From Ancylostoma caninum (Eukaryota > Nematoda > Chromadorea > Rhabditida > Ancylostomatidae): 64,000 bases of DNA. The DNA is taken from NCBI GenBank assembly GCA_037903475.1, contig JBAJFG010000601.1, positions 724,520 through 788,519 on the forward strand, read 5' to 3'. Made by a program: the position numbers and the translations under genes. The notes beneath the pieces were generated by a model, which saw only the letters and a program-made list of their open reading frames with translations, was not told where the DNA came from and made no database searches. Shown piece after piece: positions 1 through 11,412 of this stretch (its first letter is position 1; every line of letters begins with the position of its first letter).

Positions 1-1579
1 ACCAGGGAAGGGACTTATAAACGTTTCCGGGAAGTTGTGATCTACCCGCAGTTTCAAAGTGAACTAATTCTGCTGCCAAAAATGGGCATTCCCTGTAGTA
101 CGAACAATCTGTCCGAGCCAGATACAACAAGTAACTATAGGAACTAGTACTAGTCTTAGAGGGGGAAGCTCAGAACTCTCCCTTGAAAGTCCACGAGTCC
201 CGCCACAGAGCCCTCCAAAGATAATTTCGGAACTCCTCTTCAAATACTGGGCGGGTACTTTCACGCCCCTCCCATCCAGATTTTTCTTATTCATTTCATT
301 GTATTCATTAGGCAGTTGGGCTTCCAAAGCCGAATTGCTTTGCCCTTTGTTGAGTTTTCGATTCTCAGTACATAACAAGTAAATGATCTGAATTTCAGCT
401 GTTCTTAGCTGTAACTATGAATACTTGAGTGATGAAGGCTAAAATTAAAGGAACGCAAACTTTTTCCCAACATTTATCCTTTAATTAGCCGCCATTGTTC
501 GCTTGTGGACATGCTTCAATGCACTTACGTATCTGTCTGGATGTGCAAGTGACACGCGCCGGCGTAGTTGTTGTTCATCCAACTTCTTCCTGGAACTGTT
601 ACTGAGCCAAGCGACGTAATCTGATGCTTTTAATGTATTGTTGTTTATTGTTTACACTCTTTTATCACACCGGCTTAATGAGCCTTACGTGCGAAGGGTT
701 CAGCTGATTTCTTCACATTTCCATCGAACAGCTTCGTTCAATCCAACGAGATCTTTTCCACAGCGGTTCCATCATTCCCGCTCCTGATGTTCTTGTGGCG
801 TTGATAGTGAAGATGTGAAGAGAATCAGTCGATTGCTTCGGCGTATGGTCCACGCTTGCCAAATGCGTATTGAACCGGGTCTTTGCACACTGTTTGTAGT
901 AGGGTGTGATGAAGGCAGCGGCTAGAAAGGACCGGCCACCCTCGGTCAGACACGGTGCAGAACTGATCACTTTAATGTATTCCCGTCCAAAAAAACTCTC
1001 AGAGACGTAATTTTGACATCGCGATACTCCAGTCATTCGTCTGCTCCATCCTAGAGTTCACCAACATTTACAATCAATATTGTAGCCCTTTTGCAATTGT
1101 TCGCATGGCCCTATTAGCAAGATCTAGAGGCAAGATCTTTCTCTCTTTTTTGAGCAATAGCGTCCGTTTGTGAAAGCAGGAAGAGGCAGAAAAGTGGGGG
1201 TAAGTGAGAAAATCGGTTTCATATGCAGTCGCTATGAAAGATATTGCGTCTGCAAGAGCGTGCACCATCTGTTCGTTCAGCTGTGGCCTGTACGAATGGC
1301 ATCAAATCTATATCTTAGTTTTTTAGTTTGTCTTCCGTTCCAACATGAGCTGGTTGTGACGCTTACACTTCGTTTAAGAAATGGCGACAACAGGATATTT
1401 GTGCGCAATATTCCAATTCCTGCACTAGACAGCAAGCACCGAATTTCTCCGTTGTTGCGTCGCCCTGAGCTGCATTCCTTTTCGAATTATTTTTCTCTCC
1501 AATTTTTTTGCAACTCTCGTTCCTGATAAAACCAGCTACACCATCTATGTGCCTACTGCCCAGTAGGCTCTCTTGAGCT
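1..1579. other. No gene recognised
   Basis: Only short open frames without family features are present, with stops in all frames and no supported exon. A GTTTCCGGGAAGTTG string near position 27 recurs near 12471; its meaning is unknown. Confidence 0.5.
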
Positions 1580-1712
1580 CCCCTCCCACCTCGACCCTCC
1601 CCCATTTATACAAGGACACCTTTTGATTGAGGCTAGACTGTCAGCAAGGACACTCCAGTCTCAATCAAAAGGTGTCCTTGTATAAATGGGGGGAGGGTCG
1701 AGGTGGGAGGGG
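1580..1712. repeat. Near-perfect 52-bp hairpin (small foldback)
   Basis: The arms 1580-1631 and 1660-1712 are reverse complements apart from one extra G in a G-run, with a 28-bp loop. The arm starts CCCCTCCCACCTCGACCC and includes CATTTATACAAGGACACC. This is probably a MITE-like foldback or a recent inverted duplication. Confidence 0.85.
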
Positions 1713-4700
1713 AACTATAGAATTATAGAATATAAATTTATCTATTTATTCATTTTATGCACTCAGGATGCGCTACCACAGGTCAGGGAAGACGTAATAT
1801 GAAAAGGACAGCAAGAATACACCAAAAACTTAAAAGTGAGAAGATGCACATAGAAACAGATCTTGGGAAAAGGATAATCACAACTTCTCTCATCGGTTGG
1901 TATAGGGAAGGTGTAACTGTAAGCAGGACGTATAGATAATCAAGAGGCAGTGTTTTTAATGTTTTTAATGAGATTTCTTTCGAAGGAATCAAAGGAGAAA
2001 ATATCAATTGAGCGTAGGGTGAGGCAGTGTGAGCCTCACCAACATGATTTCATGAAATAAAATTAAAACCTCCATAAAAAACGAGTATTCGCTTCGCGTA
2101 TTCACTGCTTGCATGATTGGCCAAGGTGGTGGTCCATTGGTCTACCTAGCCGGAACAATATGCGCTTTCTCTTATGATATAGGTACGTAATAGTCATTTC
2201 CTGTTACATGGTTTTACTGAGGCCTGGTTTTCTTGCTCGATGAATTATTATTTGAGTGGGTAGAGCCCATGAATCTATGAGTTATACTAGTCATTTATTC
2301 ACTTGTTCATTCCTTCCCTCTATGCACCCGTGGGCACGCCATGACATCTATAGCCACCAAGCACCTGAGGAATGTAGCATTACAGGATTGCGAATATCAT
2401 CAAAAGGTCAGAAACACTACAGCAAAACCAGTGCTAACTTACTGCCCATGTACATATACTACAAGTACATGGCATGGATTAGAACAAAGTGCTTTGCTTA
2501 CCACTCTTGGTAAAAGCTCAAGCAAATCTTCCGACGTGTATTCATCGTTTCATCTCCTGACTTGTCGACTTCAAAGTCTCTCTTGATTTTGTATTAAGTC
2601 TTAGGTGCCATAGGATTCAGTTACGCTGACGAGACAATTTTTCTTACATGGTACTACAGTCCTGATCTTGAGACCTTCTATTATATTGGTGCGAAATTAA
2701 TTGCCGAAACAAACACTCCAATTCAAAGTGTTATAACTTGGCTTAGACACAGTATTCTTCATGAGCTTAATGCCCCTTTAATTCGCTAAATCTTCCCTAA
2801 CAATCTGCTTAGAATGATATGCCTTCACGATGAAAACTGAGATTGCAAAAATTAAAAAACTTTCGGAAGACGATTCCGGCGTGCTCTAGATCAGCAGTCT
2901 GCTGCCCTCGCAGTTTTGCATCTGGGGAGTCGGTAAAAAGTGATACCCAATAGCGGATTACTGCGCCAGTTTCTGCTGGGTGAGTATTTCCGTGAAAGGC
3001 TTAATGCCCCTTGGAGCAAGGGAAAACCCGATTCTGTTCACAATTGCCAACAACTTTAGCAGAATTTGGGACATCAACACGAAATTACAATAGTAGTACT
3101 CTGCTGTCAACGCTTGACTAGGTTGGAGAAGGGTGTAACGGATCATACCCTCACAGCACCCCCAAATTCCTGACACAAACTTCCTAGAGAGAAGATCTGG
3201 TTTACGAAAACGTAGAGGGGGAAAAGGTCTCTATCCGAACCCATTCACATTTCTTGTTATGGTAATGAAACAGAGTTTCGTCCAACTATAGGGCCTAGAA
3301 ATGAGTTGTTTTGGGACGAAAAATTAAGTTAGAAAAGAAGTCACACAAAGTAAGGCGCCGGTCACCAGTCAGATCGTGCGCTGTTCACGTCCGCACTTTC
3401 TTACCTTACCTTGTTGATTGAGGTCAGATGTTTTGAAACTGTAGTACAATGAGCGGCAATCCCTGCTCTCATCGTACTGATCGTAAGATCCGGTTTAGGT
3501 CCCACGACCGTCCCCAACGCCTCATCGTCTAGCGAGATTTCGCGACCACGACCATACTTGCATTTGAGTTTGAAATCGTTGGAAGAAAAATTTGCGAACC
3601 CCTAGCACCGTTGGAAAGGCGACTCCATGGTTAAAAAAATGCAAGATTACCAGACATCTCCGTCTCGGAGTGGTCGAGTTTGAAGTCATTAACTACGACC
3701 GCCCGAGAATCGCGTGGGCTCATCATTTGTTCGCGGCCCTTCAAAAGGTACTGGAAAGCGCTAGCCAGAAAATCCGGGAGGCTTTTGGAAGAGGAGGAAA
3801 AATGCTTTCAAAAGACAAAACAATTTGGCTTGAAATTGTTCAAATTTTCCAATTTATCCGAGGAGACAAAACGGTGCAACGATTCAAAATCGTATTACTA
3901 TGTAGTACACTGAGAGTGAGTGCCACACAGTTTCTGTTCACAATCTGCTGAACATTCAGAGCCAGGATTCGTGAACACATAACCGCGCGATACGAGGCTA
4001 GTAAACCAATCTTTACGTCCAGGGGGCGTGAGCATCATTAGGATTACATAGGGGTCCAATTTACTCATATTTAACATGGGCCCCTACATGTTTACCTTGA
4101 GTAATCTAAATGATGTATCCAGCCCTGCGCATCCTAACGGCGCGTAGTCTATAGAATAACCAGACAAATTACGCTAACCATTGTTGATTTGCTTGGCTAC
4201 AGTTCCATGATTACCGGCTCATAGCTATCTGGGCGTTCTCAAGATGGGCCTGGATGCATCGTTTGGCTTACCCAGGATAAAAGTGTACATGACGCCAGCG
4301 CTAACGAGGAGAAAATCTGGTAGCGTTAGCACGTTTATCCTTGGTAATATCAGTGGTGCATGTGGCCCCTGGAAAACCCAGCAGCTGAGTTTTTTCAAAA
4401 CTAGAGTTTAGTTATCTCGAAAAAAGAACTTTAGTTGATTGTGAGACCAGATGGGGCATATCCGTTGTAAAATGCGCAAACGTTTAAAAAAGGCCATCAA
4501 AGCGATTGAAGCTGAAAACATTGCCAGCTGGTCCTGATGTTTCTGGAGCGCTTACTCACTGCACCACAGCAGGTCTTTCTTCGAGCAGATTCTGAACTTA
4601 TTTTGGGAGGAGGTCCCATCATGCTCCTAAAATCCTGTGCAGCCACTGTACGATAGAATGTCTCTAGAACTTAGAATAGTGAAGGACTAATGAGTGGTGG

Positions 4701-5200
4701 CTCTTGAACTTCTCTCCATGTGAGAAAAGTTACCTACTTTTAACCTCACCTACTTTCAGTGACTGAGCAGGTTATTTAATATCGAGCTAGAGGGAAGTGC
4801 TCACAAGACAATGCTTGTCAGGCATTCTGAATTCTGCAACAATGTAAATTTCCATCTCATCGAAAGTCCAAGCATCCCTGTTTCAAAGTTGTTCAAGTTT
4901 AAGTGCAAGTGCCTCAGCAGAGCTTTGCCATTCTCTTTTTCTGTCACCGCTGTAAGCTCGGCTCAGGATCCCCATCAACCAGCACGAGCTTACTCTTAAG
5001 GATTGACCAAGTGCTTCACTGCTTTCCTAAATATGCCAATTCAAGTGGATGGGGAAGCTTGACCAATGGTGGCGAAAAAACCCTAGGCGACTATGCGCCA
5101 TTTTTTACCTTCAATAAACAAAGGAAGAAATGAAAATAGTATAAGTTGTCGTAATCATTACTACATGATAATGGTAGTACCAACAAATAGCATTAAGTGA
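1713..5200. other. No gene recognised; weak inverted and dispersed repeats
   Basis: No supported coding region. At 3956-4020 there is a diverged copy of the GCTGGGATTCATG repeat found also at 33357 and 38169. Around 4275-4355 an imperfect inverted repeat pairs ACCCAGGATAAA with TTTATCCTTGGT, and GCGCTAACG with GCGTTAGC. Confidence 0.5.
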
Positions 5201-5421
5201 TACAGTGGGTTTCATAATTATCGGGACACCCCATTTTTTAACCGTAGCGGGCTTCATCGCACACTAGTCTGCCTGATTCCTTCTTCATTCGACTCAGAAT
5301 GGAGAATTACCTATAGACACTTCCTCTCTATTACGACCGTCGATTTGTAAGATTTTTATAGAACTTTTATGGACGAAGATCGAAAAACCAGTGTTTCGTA
5401 ATTATAGGAACACTCGGCCTT

Positions 5422-5807
5422 GGCTTTAGCCGTTTGGACAACAAAAAGCGTCCAACGACTTGTTCAAACATGTATAATCACGGTAGAGCATGATTTCCCT
5501 GCAGTTTGAAAGGAATACCCAACTTTTTCTTTTCCAATTTCCCGAGTCCGCGGAAGATGTAGCACCATTGACGTCCATTGTAAATGTTCTTTATTGCTGT
5601 ACAGCAAATACAGCTACGTTGTATTATGAGAAAACCTTGGGGCTAGAATAGAAATATGAATAAGTTAGGCATTGTTTGCAAACTACGGGTCATCAAACCC
5701 CACCCCGGTTATACATGTCTAAACACGTTCTTGGACATGATTGCACACGTCTAAACACAACAAACAAGTCCGGTTGGACACTTTTTGTTGTCCAAACGGC
5801 TAAAGTC
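5422..5807. mobile_element. 386-bp TIR element with 9-bp target duplication, nested in the Tc1-type element
   Basis: The ends GGCTTTAGCCGTTTGGACAA and (reversed) GACTTTAGCCGTTTGGACAA make TIRs of about 40 bp. The 9-bp CTCGGCCTT is directly repeated at 5413-5421 and 5808-5816, as expected from a staggered insertion. A 9-bp duplication suggests a Mutator-like (MULE) MITE, though hAT (8 bp) is possible. The element includes a string at about 5573-5591 (ATTGACGTCCATTGTA) that matches the end of the 263-bp MITE at 42958-43220. Confidence 0.78.
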
Positions 5808-5907
5808 CTCGGCCTTAATTGAACAGTTCACATAGAAAACAGTAACAAATATTCCTGTTCTTAATAACTTGTTCTTTCCTATTCAATGTTAATCCAAGCA
5901 TAGTATT

Positions 5908-6709
5908 TGCAAAGCTGGTGAAGGGAATTCAGCTGAGATTTTGGCCAAGACTGATGGAAGTGTCTTGAATTGTCTTTTTTTTCTTCAGTACAAAAATTCC
6001 ATTTGCAGCGAGCATTTTCTGTCTAGAAACTGTGTACGAGAAATTTTCTGCTAGAAAAGTCTTGAGGAGTACTTTGCAGGTATAAGACATCGGTTTTGTG
6101 GCAGCTTTTCCGGTCTCTGGTAGCCTGACTCACGGGGTTGACTGCACTTTCTTTAAGCATAATAAATGTTTGCCAGCGACAACCTCTCGGATCGGTTAGA
6201 TTCTCTTTCATTCGTACGACCAGATTACCTTTATGACCATATTGGCGGATTTTGGTAGCAGTTGTTTCCTTTCCCTATCGGCGAATCTTAGGAAGTGACC
6301 ATGTAAAGTCGAGGACTTCATCTCGTGCACAGTGTAAGCTGTCTACTGCTTCTGTATCGACCAGGGATCGGCGTAATGAGATCCAGAAAAGCCTAGCTAA
6401 TCATTCAACATTACATCCGAGAGGTTGTCGTTGACAAAAATTTGTTATGCTCAAAGGAAATGCAGTCATCCCCGTGAGTCAGGCTACCAGAACCCGGAAA
6501 AGCTGCCACAAAACCGATGTCTTCTACCTTATAAAGTGCTCCTCAACACTTTTTTCTAGCAGAAAATTTTTCAGACACAGTTTCTAGACAGAAAATGCTT
6601 GCTGCAGATAAAATTTCTGTGCTGAAGAATCCAAAAAGACAATTCAAGACACCTCAATCAATCTTGGGCGAAATCTCAGCTGAATTCCCTTCACCAGCTT
6701 TGCAAATAC
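5908..6709. repeat. Internal inverted repeats of about 300 bp
   Basis: The left arm, about 5908-6215, is the diverged reverse complement of about 6412-6709. For example GTATTTGCAAAGCTGG pairs with CCAGCTTTGCAAATAC, and CATCGGTTTTGTGGCAGC with GCTGCCACAAAACCGATG. The spacer is about 200 bp. The arms are roughly 85-90% alike by eye. Open frames here are not coding. Confidence 0.8.
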
Positions 6710-6744
6710 CATGTGGTGTCCCTATAATTTTTAAGCCCGCTGTA

Positions 6745-7756
6745 TTGATAAATAGTGATAAATTAGAAGTAATAAGGATAAATTGCTGCTAGAAAAAGTC
6801 ACATTTCTCACCCTAAAGCGATGGATATGGCTTCCCACGCTGTTTTTCATTCCATTTCCTGTTCCATCTATCACATTTCTTTTTTCCTATTCCCATCGGC
6901 CAGGGCTTTCAATCCTGTCTTTCCTTTCTTATTTATTTTTTCCTCTGTTAAGACGTGCACGACATAAGTTTGAATAACAAATGTTTGAACAACGGCAGCA
7001 AAAATGGCCTGAAAATGCTCAAGGGCAAGGAAAAGCTACATAAGTTGGACTGGATGCATAACTTGAAGCATAACTTCCCTCAAAGTTTGCACCCTACCGC
7101 TTCAATGGGATTGCGAAAACTGCAGTATAGTCATAAATCTTTGATTTACCTACCTTATTTATCACTTTTTCCCCCTGAAATTGCATCACTAAAATTTATC
7201 CTCCGTGTCAGCCGAGACGAACTCCTCAGAAGAAATGTTAAGACCTCCCAGCAGCTCGGGTGCAATAGCTGTGCATAATAAATGTCATGAATAATGTCTA
7301 TGAACTTCTTGGTGCGACGATGACGTTTTAAGCACCGTGTTTTTGAGAATTTTGCAGCATCCCCACTAGGCCCACGCAGTTTCATAATATTTTTCGGAAA
7401 AAGTCTGCTTTTTACCGCATATTCCCAGGGGAAACTGCATGTTCTGCGCTGAATTATTTATCTGAGAAAACCATTGCAACTAATGGAGTAGGGAATAAAA
7501 TATAATAGACCATGAATCATTGATCTGCAGGGGACATTTTTGGATTGTAGCATATTTATTCTACATTGTTTGGTAATACTAATAGCTTCTCATTCACTAG
7601 CTAATACATATAACCTCACTCACTTTGCTCCTCTGGGAATTAGTTTGAGTCCTGATCTAACTGCCTTTTGCTCTGGATGTCTGTTGATTTGGTGAACAGA
7701 ACGCAAACGGCGACGCACAACTGGGGGAGGATGGATAATCCCACGCCCATGAGTGC
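6745..7756. other. No gene recognised
   Basis: The open frames at 6955-7278 (+) and 7155-7385 (-) overlap each other and show no family features. I see nothing else to support. Confidence 0.45.
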
Positions 7757-8524
7757 AGGCAGCACCCACGGAAATTTTCATGTCTGAGATTTTGATGGTT
7801 TTCGAACCTTACCAATAGTCCGAGCAATTCGACGAAGAAAGTAGAGCGGAATAGTCAACCGTTTCTGGGATGTAATTAGTCAAATGTCCAAGATCCTGGA
7901 TCAGCAGGATCAGCGTGGGGTCGTTCGATCAACGTGGCGGCATCGGAACGTTGCTACCAGCTGATTTGGTGGCCAGCCATTTTGTTTCTTCTAATTTTAA
8001 ACATATTTGTTAGTCCTTAGCTTTACTCTTTCACATTTCTGAACAGCACCTATTTTTCTATCCGTCATTTTACAGAAAATATACTTTTTCAATTGCTTAT
8101 ATGGCTGATTTCCGCCTGTGCCTCATTTTCGAATTTTCTCATGCTTCTGGAATCGTTTTAGAATTCGTTGGTGTGCCTGCGAAACTTTGACTAGTCAGGG
8201 CAGGATTTTGAGATTTCCTTTTCCTCCAACAACCCTCCAACAACCGTACGAGCGCTGCAAAACGATGCAAAAAAAAACCGACCATCAAAAACCATCAAAA
8301 CAGCTGACAAAAACGGCAGCGGTATCGGCTTTTTTGGATCGGTCCACATTGAATAGGTCCCGCAACTCGGCCCAACCTGCTCAAAGGCGATGAGCTAAGA
8401 GGTTGGAGAAAAGGGGGATTTTGAAGGTTTTGACAGTTTTGAGCATTGTAATAGTGTTCACCGCACGAGATTACCCCGAACTGTGACAAAACCTCGAGAT
8501 CGAAAATTTCCGCGGGTGCTCCGT
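7757..8524. mobile_element. 768-bp TTAA-type MITE, copy 1
   Basis: The copy begins AGGCAGCACCCACGGAAATT and ends with the inverted form, GAAAATTTCCGCGGGTGCT. It aligns along its length with the copy at 51022-51784, including CTGGATCAGCAGGATCAGCG. A TTAA follows the right end (8525-8528); the left TTAA is lost. It carries no intact frame longer than about 90 codons and none is shared by both copies, so it is non-autonomous. TTAA targets suggest the piggyBac superfamily. Confidence 0.78.
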
Positions 8525-8869
8525 TTAACCACGGTTAGCAGTTGGATATACACAACGCCTCGTTCAGGTAAATGTGCTGATGGATGTCGGGTAAAGGATA
8601 TGTCTAGACAAGTTAAAATAGGTAAAATATCATAGATAATCTCAATGATGCATTCGGGTGCTGTGCCTCACACCCTGAGCCCATTTGGATAACTGAGATT
8701 ACCTATGGTAAACGTGTTAGCGTATCCAGATTTGCTCTTTACCTAGAGCCCACCAATATAATACCAATACCTATACGTGACGTTGTCTATACCCTATTGA
8801 TACACAGCTGTAAGATTACCTATCCCTATGAAAATGCTTCCGGGTCAAGGTCAAGAGTGGTAGCAGTTT

Positions 8870-9140
8870 TGGACGCAGGGTGGGGGGGGGGGGGAGGGAG
8901 TTCGCCGAGTTTTTGGAATTACTTCATAAAATCAGTGAAAATCTTGTATTAGTTTTACTCCAGTTGTTTATCTTTATTCGTATTTCAAACCCAATTTTTA
9001 TAAATCACTAGTTATTAGGAATGATATTTTCATTAATTCTGTTTCTCGTCCGGGTCACCAAAGGTGCGGAGACCGGACTTTTTTTTCTCACGCCCCATCC
9101 CCCGCTTCCACCCACTTTCTTCGTTCGCCCCTGACGTACT
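8870..9140. repeat. Dispersed repeat with G-run, copy 1
   Basis: A run of 13 Gs at about 8882 is followed by an AT-rich stretch and GGAGACCGGACTTTTTTTTC. It resembles 22920-23165 in order: G-run, then ACTTCATAAAAT or ACTTTATAAAAT, then AT-rich DNA, then a C-rich end (CCCCATCCCC or CCCCACCTTC). Confidence 0.6.
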
Positions 9141-10790
9141 CAAATTTGGAATTCAGCCTTTACCACTGATTAGAAGGTGTCTAGGATGAATCATTTATAA
9201 CACAATCCAAGATGGTTCTCCAAGGTTCCTGCTTGCTTAACACTCCAGTGCGATTCCAGGACATTAACTGGGATGTCCTGGATAAAACCTTGGACCCTGG
9301 CATGTGTAGTGTAGGTGTGGCATCATCAGAAGTGCACTACTGTGGCACAATCAAGGAGAGTTTTCAAATTCATCGCTCAGCTGTGAAGAAAGGCGTGGTC
9401 ATTCAGCTGTACATGTAATGTTTTGCAGTTATACGCCGAGCACTGATCACTCCGCTGAAACGTTGTGGGATTTGTTTTCACATGCATGCACAATCCATCC
9501 AGAACGCCTCAAAACAGCTAGAAATCTACACGTGTGTAGTGTCGTTCTTAATTCCACTCTATTCAAGTACACATGTCTTTTTGCAAAATAAAATCGTCGC
9601 CTTGGTAGCAATAGTTTGACAGCTGCCGTCATTAGCGTTTCCAAATATAGTGTTTTGAAGAGAGTGGTGAGATTTCTTTCCGGCTGCCAGGGCATTCAGT
9701 TCACTGCACTTTGGCTTGGGTGGAGCCCAGGGTCACATGGTATAAGTGGCGGAATCCATGAATGCTTGCCGAAAAGTCTTTGGCTCCCTACACATCCAAA
9801 GACGGCAAGTTTCCCCAGCAGTGCATGGTATGGCTGCATATCTTTACTATTACTTACCACCGTTTTGGAAAGTATTGTTGCTAGGATTGTTATCAGGCAT
9901 TGTGAACATTTTCTCTCGCTATTTCCTCGCCTCTATTTTCTTCATCTTTATCTGTCTTCGTTTTTTGCATCCCGCTGCTTTCTGGTTGCACACCTTGAGT
10001 GTATTCATTAATAAACGGAAAAATTGCTGTCGGATTCCCAGGAAAGTTCATGCTGTTTCTCAAAAGCTTATTTCTTTTTTGTTTCCATACGGATGTATTT
10101 CCGAAGCATTTATAAACATTAGGAACCCCCCTTGTTCTACAAAACACATTCCTGCTTCTCTGGATGCCCCAATTTTGTTTGAGTTGCAGGCATTGGAAAT
10201 GGGAAATCCAGGCGTAGGAAAAGCAATTCTGACGGCTGTTCTATTTGGATTTTCCAACCAATTGGGCTTGAATCCTTTACGCCCTGTAATGAGAGTTCCA
10301 GATTGCCGACATGATTGCTCGGGAGTGACTCTGACACCCACAGATGACGCTGCTGGGATAGAGTAGGCGAAGTCTAACGATAAGGGCCGTGGTTAACCTA
10401 GAGTGGATGAGTTATCCGGAACATCGTCCGTTCATAATCCGTGCCCCATCGACCCTGACGCTTCCTTTCTCGTAAAACTATTTCAGAAAGATTGACACGG
10501 ATCCATTGCAAAGCTCCGTTCTCGTTCCACGTTACTTTTTTCTCCGTGTCATTAGTGAATTTTTAGTGGGGTAAGTAGTAACTTCGCTAATGCAGTAGTA
10601 AATAACAAAGTAAATAAACAAGCAGACAAATAACTGCGTCACCATCTTGGGTGAATACTTTGGAGGAATAGTGCATATCCACTCTAAGAGAACTCACCCT
10701 ATTTGGATGGGCAAGCGCTTAATATAGTGGATGAGCTAATAGTGGATGAGTTAATATAGTGGATATTCCCCTGAACATACTCAAAACGCT
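9141..10790. other. No gene recognised
   Basis: A 206-codon open frame (9746-10366) is present but has no domain, and frames on the opposite strand are also open, so I do not call it. A short string TAATATAGTGGATGAG is repeated at 10720-10765. Confidence 0.4.
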
Positions 10791-10794
10791 AAAA

Positions 10795-11310
10795 ACAACT
10801 TGCTGACAAGGAATTGGTGAGCAAGTTTCTAACCGCATCTTAAACTTGCTCTCAGCAGGGCTTGTCGACAAGTTGTCGGCTAAGTGCGCTTGTCGAGAGC
10901 TTGTTCTCACCTTTTTGTCACTCATAACTTCTCGGCCGTTGGAAATTGCCGCAAATTCGCACTCTCCTTTTCTTGAGCGTGGTCATTGATGTCTGTACAA
11001 AACACAGCTTAACTGCAAACATTTTCATCAAAGTTACACCCCCGCAACCATTACCCTGGTATCTTCATTGCTTGGTCGTATGTTACGCCCGAGGTTATTT
11101 GACTCTTCCTCTCTCGTCGACAAGTTGGCCAAAAGGTGCGTAAGACAATTGGGTTTTGCTCTTCCTTGTCGACAAGTTGTCAGGAGAAAAGCTTGCTGAT
11201 AACTTGTTGTTGGATTGCATGATAACGTGAAACTTGTCGATAACGATTTGCTAGAGGTTGTCTGTAGGTTGTTTTGGAGCAAAGGCGGGCCGGAAACTTG
11301 TTCTTGGGGT
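10795..11310. repeat. Cluster of CTTGTCGACAAG palindromes
   Basis: CTTGTCGACAAGTTGTC or close variants occur at about 10861, 11115, 11165 and 11231, with looser variants (CTTGCTGACAAG, CTTGCTGATAAC, CTTGTCGATAAC) between them. The core is a perfect 12-bp palindrome. The family is unknown. Confidence 0.55.
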
Positions 11311-11313
11311 CCA

Positions 11314-11412
11314 TACAGGGTGCGCGCCAACTCTTGGTGCGTGGTTTTGTGAAATTAATTGAAAATTAGTTGTGAAACTAGAGTGAAATTAATTATCTGT
11401 GCGCACCCTGTA
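11314..11412. mobile_element. 99-bp mini-element with TACAGGGTGCGC ends
   Basis: TACAGGGTGCGC at 11314-11325 is the exact reverse complement of GCGCACCCTGTA at 11401-11412. The short AT-rich interior contains GAAATTAATT twice. This is a likely internal-deletion MITE of the mariner type, since the ends include TA. Confidence 0.6.

Larger units (their letters stand above)
5203..6742. mobile_element. Tc1/mariner-type TIR element, non-autonomous, composite
   Basis: The left end CAGTGGGTTTCATAATTATC and the right end (reverse complement CAGCGGGCTTAAAAATTATA) form TIRs of about 29 bp that continue into GGGACACC. Each is flanked by TA (5201-5202 and 6743-6744), the Tc1/mariner target duplication. 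No transposase frame is visible, so the element would need a helper in trans. A second element is inserted at 5422-5807, and roughly 300-bp internal inverted repeats occupy the right half. Confidence 0.75.

Noticed and set aside
713..1036. 107-codon minus-strand frame near the window start
   Set aside because: No domain; no splice signals that would link it to another exon; composition looks non-coding.
8118..8489. Coding frames within the 7757-8524 element
   Set aside because: The matching copy at 51022-51784 has no equivalent frame, so these are chance frames in a MITE.
9746..10366. 206-codon open frame on the plus strand, the longest in the window
   Set aside because: No domain or motif is present, low-complexity hydrophobic runs come from T-rich DNA, overlapping frames on both strands are also open, and no splice or start context supports it.
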